Below, piece by piece: positions 1-7,857 of a DNA stretch of 64,000 nt. The first letter of the stretch is position 1. The number at the start of each line of letters is the position of its first letter. The DNA comes from Holtiella tumoricola (GTDB lineage: Bacteria > Bacillota > Clostridia > Lachnospirales > Cellulosilyticaceae). The stretch is from contig NZ_JAQIFT010000040.1 of assembly GCF_027857615.1 (NCBI RefSeq), positions 186,001-250,000 of the forward strand, given 5' to 3'. Both the position numbers and the translations under genes were made by a program. Below the pieces are notes generated by a model. The model made no database searches. It was given only the letters and a program-made list of their open reading frames with translations, and was not told the DNA's origin.

Positions 1-927
1 TGTACGTATTAATGTTATTGCTTCATGTACAATACTTGTTGCATCTAATCCATATTTACAAAGTAAAGCTTCATAATCCCCGGATTCTGTAAAACAATCT
101 TGAGTGCCCATACGCTTTACAGGTACAGGGTAGGTTTCGCTAAGTACCTCACATACTGCACTTCCAAGGCCTCCATTAATATTATGTTCTTCTACAACAA
201 GTACTCTACCTGTTTGCTTAGCACTCTCTACAATAAGTGCTTGGTCAATAGGCTTAATGGTATGGATATTAATAACTTTAGTTGTAATGCCTTCATTTTT
301 TAGTATTTGGCTTGCTTCAAGTGCTTTGCTTACCATGACGCCTGTTGCAATAATGGTTAAATCCTTCCCTTCTTCTAAAACATCTCCTTTACCTAACTCA
401 AAAGGTGTGCTTTCATCATAAAGGATAGGTACTTCTGCACGGCTTAGACGGAGATAAACAGGACCTTCTAGCTGAGCTGCAACTTTAACTGCTTTTCTAG
501 CTTGCACACCATCTGCTACAGAAATTACTGTAAAGTTAGGAAGGCTTCTAAAAAAGGCTAAATCTTCTAGAGCATGGTGGGTTGCCCCATCATAGGAATC
601 AGATAACCCTGCATAAGCACCTGCTACTTTCACATTGAGCTTGCCATAGGCAATGAGACTTTTAAGTGGATCTGCACCACGCCCTACCATAAAAGTAGCA
701 AAGGTATTAACAAAAGGAATATATCCAACAATTGAAAGTCCTGCCGCCATACTAATCATATTGTTTTCTGCTACACCCACATTGATGAAGCGCTCTGGAT
801 ACTGTTTACCAAATACACCACTTTTTGTCGAACTCGATACATCTGCATCAAGTACTACAATTTGTTTCATTTCTTCTCCTAATTCACAAAGGGCATTCCC
901 ATAAGCATCTCTTATTGATTGTTTCAT
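1..927 (-). CDS. Transketolase, C-terminal subunit (split type), cut by left edge
   Basis: The minus-strand frame is open for 309 codons from an ATG at 927 and runs off the window, so the extreme C-terminus is missing. The product has the pyrimidine-binding half of a split transketolase: a VGVAENNM motif with the presumed cofactor-activating Glu54, and a downstream C-terminal domain. Partnered with the N-terminal subunit encoded just upstream, it would transfer two-carbon ketol units between sugar phosphates in the cytoplasm. Its start overlaps the stop of the N-terminal subunit as ATGA (927-924), which implies translational coupling. Position in the PdxA/isomerase operon suggests a substrate other than ordinary pentose phosphates. 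Split transketolases act on branched sugars in apiose pathways, but which sugar applies here cannot be read from the sequence. Confidence 0.92.
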   Translation of the reverse strand, partial: MKQSIRDAYGNALCELGEEMKQIVVLDADVSSSTKSGVFGKQYPERFINVGVAENNMISMAAGLSIVGYIPFVNTFATFMVGRGADPLKSLIAYGKLNVKVAGAYAGLSDSYDGATHHALEDLAFFRSLPNFTVISVADGVQARKAVKVAAQLEGPVYLRLSRAEVPILYDESTPFELGKGDVLEEGKDLTIIATGVMVSKALEASQILKNEGITTKVINIHTIKPIDQALIVESAKQTGRVLVVEEHNINGGLGSAVCEVLSETYPVPVKRMGTQDCFTESGDYEALLCKYGLDATSIVHEAITLIRT

Positions 928-1757
928 ACTTCCACCTCCAACTCTTTAAGAGCAGTCACATATTCTGCATCAGATATTGGTTTACCATGCCATATATTTT
1001 TACCTTCCATAAAGGAGATACCTTTGCCCTTTACCGTATGTGCCAAGATTAAGCTTGGTTTACCTTCTATTTCTTTAGCCTCATCAATAGCTTCTGAAAG
1101 GGATGTAATATCATGTCCATTAGCTTCAATAACCCTAAACCCAAAAGCCTCCCACTTTGCCTTAATATCTCCCATTGGCATAACTTCTTCCGTGGTCCCA
1201 TCTAGCTGTACACCATTGGCATCTAAAATAACAACTAAATTATCCAATTTAAATTTAGCTGCGGACATGGCTGCTTCCCATACAACACCTTCTTGAATTT
1301 CCCCATCACCCATGAGTACATAAACGTGACGATCTATACCTTGCATTTTTAACCCTTTTGCAATGCCGCATCCTGCACTGATTCCAAGTCCTAAAGGCCC
1401 TGTAGAAACTTCTACACCTGGTGTTGTCTTAGAGCAAGGATGCCCTTGAAGCATACTATTAATTTGTCTCAAATTTTGAAGTTCTTCTTTATCAAAAAAT
1501 CCTTTTTCTGCTAACGTGAGGTACAACATAGGTGCTGCATGACCTTTGCTTAAGATAAAATGATCACGCTCTGGATTCTGTAAATTTAAAGGTGTAATAT
1601 CCATCTTGTCAAAATAAAGTAAAGTTAAGATCTCTGTGCAAGATAAGGAGCCCCCTGGATGCCCCGTTTGAATCTTATGTAAAAGTTCAATAAGCTCTTG
1701 TCTAAAGCGATGATTCATTTGTTTTAAATGGTCAACTTTTGCCACCTCAATCGCCAT
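924..1757 (-). CDS. Transketolase, N-terminal (TPP-binding) subunit
   Basis: This is the thiamine-diphosphate half of a two-subunit transketolase, 277 residues, a usual length for the split form. Visible motifs are GHPGGS near residues 32-37, SKGHAAP near 70-76 and the TPP/magnesium motif GDGEIQEG near 150 followed by NGVQ about 30 residues later. A GTG nine bases earlier could extend the frame, but AGGAGG lies 8 bases before the ATG at 1757, so I chose that ATG. The ribosome site is embedded in the last codons of the upstream gene, and the gene is followed by a 4-base overlap with the C-terminal subunit. The pair is the last visible step of the operon that begins with pdxA. Confidence 0.93.
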   Translation of the reverse strand: MAIEVAKVDHLKQMNHRFRQELIELLHKIQTGHPGGSLSCTEILTLLYFDKMDITPLNLQNPERDHFILSKGHAAPMLYLTLAEKGFFDKEELQNLRQINSMLQGHPCSKTTPGVEVSTGPLGLGISAGCGIAKGLKMQGIDRHVYVLMGDGEIQEGVVWEAAMSAAKFKLDNLVVILDANGVQLDGTTEEVMPMGDIKAKWEAFGFRVIEANGHDITSLSEAIDEAKEIEGKPSLILAHTVKGKGISFMEGKNIWHGKPISDAEYVTALKELEVEV

Positions 1758-1758
1758 A

Positions 1759-2412
1759 TTAAACACCTCCTAGGTATTGTTTTAAATTTCTTATAAATAA
1801 GTTGGGACTTGATAACACAGGTAAATTCAATTCATATCCTAAACTCTGCCTTGCATTTTCCATTGATGCTTGTGCCAGAATCACTACATCTTGCTTGGGC
1901 ACAAGCTTTAATGCCTCTAATAATAAAGTGGCAAAGCGTTCATGTTGATTGCTAAAAAGTGCCTCACCTGCTCTTTCTACCAATATAGGTGTAATGTGAA
2001 TAACTTTTCCCATGTCATATGCAATCTGCTCTAAATGATGGAAGCTTGGCAGCATCGTTGTAGGTGCTGTTCCAATAAGGGTAATATCAGTACCTATTTT
2101 ACAAGCCTCCTCCATCATCGGTTGATCAATCTTTAAGATAGGTAAGTGGGTTTCATCTTTTACCTTTTGTAACAAGTCACCTAAGCTTGAACAGCTACTA
2201 ATAATTAGGTTTACTTGCTCTCTCTCAAATTTTTTGATATGGGCTAAGATGCGTTTTTCTTGCCTCGGTGTAACCTTATTTTCTTCTTTCATCCAACTTA
2301 AAAGCTCTTCATCTAATATATGTACGAAATCTACTGGCCCTATTTCCTCTACAATAGTTTGAGGAAACGTATCTAGGACTGATTTCACGGTGTATAGAAC
2401 ACCTATTTTCAT
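1759..2412 (-). CDS. Asp/Glu racemase-superfamily protein
   Basis: A 217-residue cytoplasmic protein with the two-domain layout of the aspartate/glutamate/hydantoin racemase superfamily. The first catalytic-loop motif is present (ISSCSSLG, Cys74). The position where racemases carry the second cysteine reads AQASM near residues 180-184, with no Cys. A one-cysteine enzyme would not be a classical two-base racemase; decarboxylases and isomerases of this superfamily also work with a single Cys. It sits between the isomerase gene and the transketolase pair in the same operon and so probably acts on the same acid-sugar intermediate. The substrate is unknown. Confidence 0.8.
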   Translation of the reverse strand: MKIGVLYTVKSVLDTFPQTIVEEIGPVDFVHILDEELLSWMKEENKVTPRQEKRILAHIKKFEREQVNLIISSCSSLGDLLQKVKDETHLPILKIDQPMMEEACKIGTDITLIGTAPTTMLPSFHHLEQIAYDMGKVIHITPILVERAGEALFSNQHERFATLLLEALKLVPKQDVVILAQASMENARQSLGYELNLPVLSSPNLFIRNLKQYLGGV

Positions 2413-2427
2413 GACATCACCTCATTT

Positions 2428-3249
2428 CTAAAGGTTTGCAAGTATAGGTTTAATCTTTCTAATGGTACCCTCAGCAGCTTCTAACTGATTGGGTAATTGA
2501 TAAATTTCTGTACAGATAGGCCCATCATATCCTGCAGTTTTTAAACTTCGTAAAATTTTTGTAAAGTCAAAACCTCCCATACCTGGATAGCGACGATTAT
2601 TATCTGCGATATGAACATGGATGTTATGGTCTTTACCTTGTTCAATAGCCTCATAAATATCTCTTTCTTCTATATTAAGATGAAAAAGATCAAGCATTAT
2701 TTTAAGAGAATCACTCCCCACTTCATTGCATACTTTAATCGCTTCATCTACTGTATTGATAAAATTGGTTTGCAAATAAGTAACAGGCTCAATAGCAATC
2801 TTCACTTTTTTCTTTTCACCATAGGCTGCAATCTGCCTAAACGCTTCTAAGGCATACTGATAAGAAAGTCCTCTAGGAATACTGTCTACATACTGGCCTC
2901 TGACACGCCCAATATTAATATTTGCACCAAAATATGAAGCAAAATCTATCATTTCTTTTACACGGTGAATAGCTTTTGTACGAATTTCTTGCTTAGGATC
3001 TGTAAAGGTAAGCCCTTGCTGACCATAAATTTCTCCTGTACAAACAAGGACAATGTCTAAGTTATTTTTGCAAGCTACTTTTTCTACATATCCCCAATCT
3101 AGAGCCATCGGATTAATGGTCATAAACTCTACCCCATCAAACCCCATATCTCCTAATGTTCCTAAAGAAGTTTCTAAGTCACCTTGAAAAGCTGTAACTG
3201 AAGGAGAAAGTGTCACATCAGGTGTTGCAACTTGATAACATAGTTTCAT
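2428..3249 (-). CDS. Sugar phosphate isomerase/epimerase (AP-endonuclease-2 TIM barrel)
   Basis: A 273-residue TIM-barrel protein of the xylose-isomerase-like/AP-endonuclease-2 family, which contains tagatose-3-epimerases, hydroxypyruvate isomerases and related enzymes. The four usual metal ligands are visible: Glu154 (IEP), Asp187 (LDLFH), His213 (HVHIAD) and Glu248 (TEIY). The frame extends 12 codons upstream, but GGGAGGTGG lies just before the ATG at 3249 and the extension would overlap pdxA, so the shorter start is preferred. It follows pdxA by 16 bases and probably interconverts a keto-sugar or sugar acid in the same pathway. The exact reaction is not decided by the sequence. Confidence 0.88.
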   Translation of the reverse strand: MKLCYQVATPDVTLSPSVTAFQGDLETSLGTLGDMGFDGVEFMTINPMALDWGYVEKVACKNNLDIVLVCTGEIYGQQGLTFTDPKQEIRTKAIHRVKEMIDFASYFGANINIGRVRGQYVDSIPRGLSYQYALEAFRQIAAYGEKKKVKIAIEPVTYLQTNFINTVDEAIKVCNEVGSDSLKIMLDLFHLNIEERDIYEAIEQGKDHNIHVHIADNNRRYPGMGGFDFTKILRSLKTAGYDGPICTEIYQLPNQLEAAEGTIRKIKPILANL

Positions 3250-3265
3250 CTTTCCACCACCTCCC

Positions 3266-4294
3266 TTACTTAGCTTTAAGACCAAGTGCTAAACTTGCAG
3301 TCATTTTGATTGCATTCTCCATAGCATCTGTTGTCGCGATACCTTTACCGGCTATATCAAAGGCACTACCATGAGCCGCTGTTGCAATAGCTACTGGTAA
3401 GTTTGCATGAACGGTAACCCCATATTGGAAACCTTTAAGCTTTAAAGCAATTTGCCCTTGGTCATGATACATAGTTACAGCAGCATCAAATTCATCGTTG
3501 AAAGCTTTAATAAAAAGAATATCTGCAGGATAAGGCCCCATTGCCTCAATCCCTTCTTTTTTCGCTTTTGCTATAGCTGGTAAAATGACATCAATCTCTT
3601 CCCTACCACAAGTACCATTTTCACCACCATGAGGATTAAGAGCAGCGACACCTATACGTGGAGAAACATTTCCTGAAAAGACTAATGTATCATGTGCCAA
3701 CTTAATAGCATTAAAAATAGTATCTATATTTAAGTGACTAGCAACATCTTTAATTGGAATATGGCTAGTTACACGAGAAGTCCAAAGCTTATCTAGAACA
3801 TTGACCTCACAGGTAAGTTCCTCACGATCAAAATAGCGCCCAAACAACTTATTTTCGCTTTCTAGCGTATAGCCGCCAGCTTTAAGAGCTGCTTTGTTAA
3901 GAGGAGCAAAGGCAAATCCATCTATTTCTTTCCTCTTACAAAGTTCAAGTGCCAACATCAACATGTCACCTGATGCCTTTCCTGCGATAGCACTTACTTC
4001 ACCTAATGGAACCTGTTCAGGATCCACATTGTATTGGTCTAATATATAGTAAGTATTTTCTGCTTTTTGTACAGTGTCTAATTCTGAAACACTTTTTATC
4101 GTTTCAATCTGAAACTGACCTTTTATCACTTCTCTTGCTCTTTCAAAAATACGTCTATCACCAATAATAATAGGATCACAATAACATTTGACTTTATTTT
4201 TTTCACATAATCCTGCAATAAGTTCTGGTCCAATACCACAAGCATCTCCTAATAAAATCCCAAGCCTTGGTTTATCTTTTTTTAACGTTTCCAC
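3266..4294 (-). CDS. pdxA2: PdxA-type 4-phospho-(hydroxy)threonate dehydrogenase
   Basis: About 342 residues, full length for the PdxA family. PdxA enzymes oxidise and decarboxylate 4-phospho-hydroxythreonine, or in the PdxA2 branch 4-phospho-D-threonate/erythronate, to give a three-carbon ketone phosphate. Three metal-binding His motifs are visible: TSHIPIKD, NPHGGENG and YHDQGQ. No other pyridoxal-phosphate genes are nearby. The TctCBA transporter and sugar enzymes argue for the catabolic PdxA2 role. Three GTG codons could start it; the first overlaps the AAGGAG ribosome site, so I chose the GTG at 4294. It is the first gene of an operon behind a sigma-54 promoter at 4352-4367. The DUF1537 kinase that normally supplies its substrate is not in the window. 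Confidence 0.88.
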   Translation of the reverse strand: METLKKDKPRLGILLGDACGIGPELIAGLCEKNKVKCYCDPIIIGDRRIFERAREVIKGQFQIETIKSVSELDTVQKAENTYYILDQYNVDPEQVPLGEVSAIAGKASGDMLMLALELCKRKEIDGFAFAPLNKAALKAGGYTLESENKLFGRYFDREELTCEVNVLDKLWTSRVTSHIPIKDVASHLNIDTIFNAIKLAHDTLVFSGNVSPRIGVAALNPHGGENGTCGREEIDVILPAIAKAKKEGIEAMGPYPADILFIKAFNDEFDAAVTMYHDQGQIALKLKGFQYGVTVHANLPVAIATAAHGSAFDIAGKGIATTDAMENAIKMTASLALGLKAK

Positions 4295-4351
4295 GTACAC
4301 CACTCCTTCTCTATTTTTCCCCTTTTAACTCCCTGCTTTATCTTTATATAG

Positions 4352-4367
4352 AGCAAATAGAGTGCCA
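4352..4367 (-). promoter_or_regulatory. Sigma-54 (-24/-12) promoter of the pdxA operon
   Basis: Reading the minus strand, TGGCAC is followed by five bases and TTGCT, an exact match to the sigma-54 consensus with the required spacing. The start of transcription would fall near 4341, about 47 bases before the pdxA start. The same element occurs before the TctBAC operon (7658-7673), and rpoN and a sigma-54 activator gene lie in the same island. Confidence 0.9.
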
Positions 4368-4430
4368 ACTTTTAAAATGAGATAAAAAAGATTTTTTGCT
4401 TTATTCTAGGTACTTTATCCATTTTCACCA

Positions 4431-4466
4431 TGTTTCATGTTTCAATGTGATACATTTCTTGAAACA
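4431..4466 (-). promoter_or_regulatory. Putative enhancer sites (TGTTTCA/TGAAACA) for the sigma-54 activator
   Basis: TGTTTCA occurs at 4431-4437 and again at 4438-4444, with the inverted copy TGAAACA at 4460-4466. The cluster is centred roughly 110 bases upstream of the predicted transcription start, a normal place for an enhancer-binding protein. The same elements occur upstream of the transporter promoter. Binding by the product of 7858-9789 is inferred. Confidence 0.65.
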
Positions 4467-4480
4467 CCTAAAACATATGT

Positions 4481-4524
4481 ACATAAAAATAAAGCTACCA
4501 CATGTGATAGCTTTATTTTTATGT
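4481..4524 (-). terminator. Terminator after the tct operon
   Basis: A perfect 17-base-pair inverted repeat (4481-4497 with 4508-4524) and 10-base loop lies 18 bases past the tctC stop. AT-rich arms give T-runs on both sides. It separates the transporter operon from the pdxA promoter region. Confidence 0.85.
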
Positions 4525-4541
4525 GTGACGAGGAAGCCACC

Positions 4542-5516
4542 TTATTTATTAAGCGTTGCAAGGTAATCATCTTGATATTGTTTCATAAATGTCGCAGCTT
4601 CTTCAGCTGTTAAGAAATTTGGAATAAGTAAGTATTTATCTAAGTAATCCACTTGCCATGATTCAGATTCTGCTACTTGTTTAAGAGCATTGCTCCAGAA
4701 ATCTACAGCTTCTTGTGGCATATCCTTTGGTCCAACTACACCACGCCAAACAGGAACTTCTGCATCTTCATAACCAAGTTCACTAAGTGTTGGTGCTTCA
4801 TCAAATGGTGCATTAAAGCGTTCTGTTGAGAGCGCTAATACAGGAGTCATATCACCTGATTCTACATATTGTACTGAAGCTGCTGGTTTACTAATACATA
4901 GGTCAACATGACCTCCAAGTAAACCTGTTATTGCTTCTGCTGTAGAATCATACATTACGTATGAGATTTGATCTTGTGTCATTCCTACACACTCAAGAAA
5001 CTTTTCAAAGGTTGCAATATCATCCCCCTTAGAACCACCTACTACAACATTTTCGCCTTTCTTAGCGGCCTCAAGGGCTGCTTCCATGGTTGGATACTTA
5101 GGATTTTCTCCTACGAACATGAGTTGTTTATCTACTGCCATTACTGCGATTGGTGTAAAATCTTCAATACGAAGTTGGGTATTTGTTACCATTGGTGTAA
5201 GGTCTCCACTATTAAAAGTAAGGAGTGTATGTGCATCCCCTTTTGTCTTACTTACACGACTACGTCCTACTTCTCCACCACCATCGGTTTGATTGTTTAC
5301 AATAAAAGGCTGATCTACTAATTTTTCTTTCGTCATAATGTCTGTGATGACACGTGTGTAAATATCGCTCCCACCACCTGGACTAGAAGTAACTACCCAT
5401 TCAACGTTTTTAGTTGGTTTGAAAGTACCATCTGATGAAGCTTCTTTTGCTCCACAACCTGTTAAACTGCCCATTGCCAAAATCCCTGCTACCACCATCA
5501 TAAACCCTTTTCTCAT
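4542..5516 (-). CDS. tctC: Tripartite tricarboxylate transporter receptor lipoprotein (TctC)
   Basis: A 324-residue extracellular solute receptor of the TctC/BugD family. It has a lipoprotein signal: positive start, hydrophobic stretch and lipobox LTGC with Cys21. The mature part has the family's VEWVVTSSPGGGSD opening that forms the carboxylate-binding pocket. It delivers a carboxylated substrate to the TctAB membrane pair encoded just upstream (18-base gap). Being last in the operon and close to PdxA-type acid-sugar enzymes, the ligand is probably a sugar acid and not citrate; this is inferred. Confidence 0.94.
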   Translation of the reverse strand: MRKGFMMVVAGILAMGSLTGCGAKEASSDGTFKPTKNVEWVVTSSPGGGSDIYTRVITDIMTKEKLVDQPFIVNNQTDGGGEVGRSRVSKTKGDAHTLLTFNSGDLTPMVTNTQLRIEDFTPIAVMAVDKQLMFVGENPKYPTMEAALEAAKKGENVVVGGSKGDDIATFEKFLECVGMTQDQISYVMYDSTAEAITGLLGGHVDLCISKPAASVQYVESGDMTPVLALSTERFNAPFDEAPTLSELGYEDAEVPVWRGVVGPKDMPQEAVDFWSNALKQVAESESWQVDYLDKYLLIPNFLTAEEAATFMKQYQDDYLATLNK

Positions 5517-5534
5517 TTTACTTCCCCCATTCTT

Positions 5535-7058
5535 TTATTGGCCTTGTGCCATTGAATTATTTTTAGAATTTTTCACTTTCTTAATAATCGCTTTTACAAT
5601 AGGTGTACAAATAATCAAGAAGAAGATAACCATTAAAACCGCTGAGATTGGTTTTTCAAAGAAAATCATCGGGCTACCTTTTGAAATAATAAATGCACGA
5701 CGTGTATTCACTTCTAATGTTTTAGCAAGTACCATTGAAAGGAGTAATGGTGCAATAGGATAATTATTTTTTTCTAATAAATAACCCAATACACCTGCTA
5801 AGAACATAACAATAACACCAAACATAGAGTTACTTGTACTATAAGCTCCAACTACGCAGATAACAGAAATCGCTGGGATCATGATTTTTACAGGTACAGA
5901 TAATATCTTCATAAGCCATGGAATAATGAGAAGTGCAATACCAAGTGTAATCATATTGGCTAAGAATAAAGAAGCAATAAGCCCCCAGGCAAAATCCGGA
6001 TTAGTTTCAAAGAGCATTGGTCCTGGATTGAGTCCCCACATCATAAGTCCACCAAGTAGAACAGCACCTGTTCCTGAACCAGGAATACCTAAAGCCAACA
6101 ATGGTGCAAAGGCTCCAGCGGCTGCTGCATTATTTGCTGCTTCACAAGCGGCCACTCCTTCAATGGCTCCCTCACCAAGCTTCTCTTTATTTTTAAAACA
6201 TTTTTTTTGAATAGCATATCCCATAAAAGAACCTGTTGTTGCACCTGCACCAGGTAATACGCCTACAAATGTACCAAGAATACCTGATCGAAGGGCTGGA
6301 AATAAAAGACGTCTACCTTCACCTTTTACAAACCAACTATCTCGAAGACGTATTTTCCCTTCTACCTTTTGTTGTTTATCACGTTCTGACATAAGTTTAA
6401 TCACTTGTGAAAAACCTACTGCCCCAATAACTAATGGTGTAAATGGAATCCCTCCAAGTAAATGAATACTGCCAAAGTCATAGCGTGGTGTACCAAGTAC
6501 AGAATCCATTCCAATACTTGCAAGCAAAATACCAACCAATGTTACAATAACCCCTTTTGTTGGATTTTCACCTACAAGCCATGTAATAGATGTCATAGCA
6601 ACTAATAAAAGAGCAGCCATTTCTGCTGGGCCAAACTTTAGCCCTATGCGTGCTAAAGCTGGACCAATGAATACTAAAATACACATTCCTATAAGTCCAC
6701 CAATGAAAGACGAAAAGTTAGCTGTTAAAAGCGCTTGCCCAGCTCTCCCCTTCTTAGCCATTGGATAACCATCTAATGTAGTCATAACAGCTGGGCTATC
6801 TCCTGGAATATTAAGTAAAATAGCACTATATGAACCACCATACATGTTGGAATAATAAATCGCACCTAACATAATAATGGCTGTTGTAGGGTTGAACTTA
6901 AAGGTAAGTGGTAAAAGCAATGCAACACCTGCTAATGATCCAATCCCAGGCATTGCTCCAACAATGATTCCAAGTGCTGCCCCTATCATGGCTGCCCCTA
7001 TATTTTGAGGCGAAAGTGCTACCATAAAACCTTCTAACAAAAATCCGACATTCTCCAT
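5535..7058 (-). CDS. tctA: Tripartite tricarboxylate transporter large membrane subunit (TctA)
   Basis: About 507 residues with some ten or more membrane segments, the normal size of TctA, the sodium- or proton-coupled large subunit. Characteristic glycine/proline-rich motifs are visible, including GAMPGIGSL near the N-terminus, LLNIPGDSPAVMTTLDGYPMA, and the central GVLPGAGATTGSFMGY and LGIPGSGTGAV stretches. The frame can be extended nine codons into tctB, but a GGGGG ribosome site precedes the ATG at 7058, which is chosen here. Confidence 0.95.
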   Translation of the reverse strand: MENVGFLLEGFMVALSPQNIGAAMIGAALGIIVGAMPGIGSLAGVALLLPLTFKFNPTTAIIMLGAIYYSNMYGGSYSAILLNIPGDSPAVMTTLDGYPMAKKGRAGQALLTANFSSFIGGLIGMCILVFIGPALARIGLKFGPAEMAALLLVAMTSITWLVGENPTKGVIVTLVGILLASIGMDSVLGTPRYDFGSIHLLGGIPFTPLVIGAVGFSQVIKLMSERDKQQKVEGKIRLRDSWFVKGEGRRLLFPALRSGILGTFVGVLPGAGATTGSFMGYAIQKKCFKNKEKLGEGAIEGVAACEAANNAAAAGAFAPLLALGIPGSGTGAVLLGGLMMWGLNPGPMLFETNPDFAWGLIASLFLANMITLGIALLIIPWLMKILSVPVKIMIPAISVICVVGAYSTSNSMFGVIVMFLAGVLGYLLEKNNYPIAPLLLSMVLAKTLEVNTRRAFIISKGSPMIFFEKPISAVLMVIFFLIICTPIVKAIIKKVKNSKNNSMAQGQ

Positions 7059-7069
7059 CTCTTTGCCCC

Positions 7070-7522
7070 CTATCCTAAAATCCACTCAAAAATGATACCT
7101 TGTGGGAATGGAATATTTAGCCATAGCACAAATACACCATAGACAATTGCACCAATGATGAGCGTTACAAGTAAAGTTTGTTTCCAACTACTTTTTTCAA
7201 GAACACGAAGCCAAACAACTAAATAGATTAAAACGCTTGGAATCATACCAATTATGTAAGTTGCAAGGATAATGGTCATTACGCCTATAACAGGTAGCCA
7301 ATTTTCTTTTTCATAAACTACTTTACTTTCCTTAAAAGACTGTATAATGGCAAGTATACTCATAAGAAGTAAAACAATGGCAATAATGACAGGGAAGAAT
7401 CCCCCCAATGGTCCTTTTTTATCATCCCAAATACCATACTCTACAATACCAAAGTAAATAAATAGAATAGATAAGAGTCCTGTTCCAAGAGGTAACAGGG
7501 TTTTTGTATTCACTTTGTTCAA
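7070..7522 (-). CDS. tctB: Tripartite tricarboxylate transporter small membrane subunit (TctB)
   Basis: A 150-residue protein with four predicted membrane segments, typical of the small TctB subunit that assembles with TctA. It probably starts with TTG at 7522, preceded by an AGGAGAGGA ribosome site; a GTG three codons later is an alternative. It is the first gene of the tctBAC operon, with a leader of about 125 bases behind a sigma-54 promoter. The stop lies 11 bases before the tctA start. Confidence 0.88.
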   Translation of the reverse strand: MNKVNTKTLLPLGTGLLSILFIYFGIVEYGIWDDKKGPLGGFFPVIIAIVLLLMSILAIIQSFKESKVVYEKENWLPVIGVMTIILATYIIGMIPSVLIYLVVWLRVLEKSSWKQTLLVTLIIGAIVYGVFVLWLNIPFPQGIIFEWILG

Positions 7523-7657
7523 AAAAATCCTCTCCTTTTCTTTCGCCTTCTACAAACTGTTCTTGCTACTAAGCAGGGAAAGGGATGTAGCAAAACACAC
7601 TATGCAAAAGTACGAATAGAATTGTATTTTTTTATATCTTCCTATGCATTATTTATA

Positions 7658-7673
7658 AGCAATTAATGTGCCA
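7658..7673 (-). promoter_or_regulatory. Sigma-54 (-24/-12) promoter of the tctBAC operon
   Basis: On the minus strand TGGCAC, five bases, then TTGCT form an exact -24/-12 element preceded by an extra T. This lies in the 335-base gene-free stretch between tctB and the activator gene. That stretch also holds the enhancer repeats and the activator's terminator; I see no further gene in it. Confidence 0.92.
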
Positions 7674-7745
7674 ACTTTTATATTTTGGTAATAATAGATA
7701 CCACACTCTATTATTACGGCACTTTTATTAATCTTTCAGTATACC

Positions 7746-7792
7746 TGTTTCATTTTTAAACATCTTGTTTCATTTTTTATTTTTATGAAACA
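7746..7792 (-). promoter_or_regulatory. Putative enhancer sites for tctBAC
   Basis: TGTTTCAT occurs at 7746-7753 and 7766-7773, and its inverse ATGAAACA at 7785-7792. The last two form an 8+8 dyad centred about 130 bases upstream of the predicted sigma-54 start site. The same motif is repeated upstream of the pdxA promoter, which supports a shared activator. Confidence 0.7.
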
Positions 7793-7809
7793 TTTAAATG
7801 TTTTAATGT

Positions 7810-7849
7810 AAAAAAAGAATCCGAATAGACTCATACTGCTACTCAGATT
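7810..7849 (-). terminator. Terminator after the rpoN-activator operon
   Basis: On the minus strand an 11-base-pair stem (7839-7849 with 7818-7828, including two G-T pairs) and 10-base loop is followed by a run of T. It lies just past the stop of the sigma-54 activator. Confidence 0.75.
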
Positions 7850-7857
7850 TTATCCTT

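Noticed and set aside
919..1296. A 125-codon plus-strand open frame
   Set aside because: Antisense to the transketolase N-terminal subunit, no ribosome site, no recognisable domain.
4968..5321. A 117-codon plus-strand open frame
   Set aside because: Complement of tctC with no start signals; composition is that of a reverse-complemented gene.
5881..6210. A 109-codon plus-strand open frame
   Set aside because: It lies wholly antisense to tctA, has no ribosome site and shows low-complexity composition from the complement of membrane segments.
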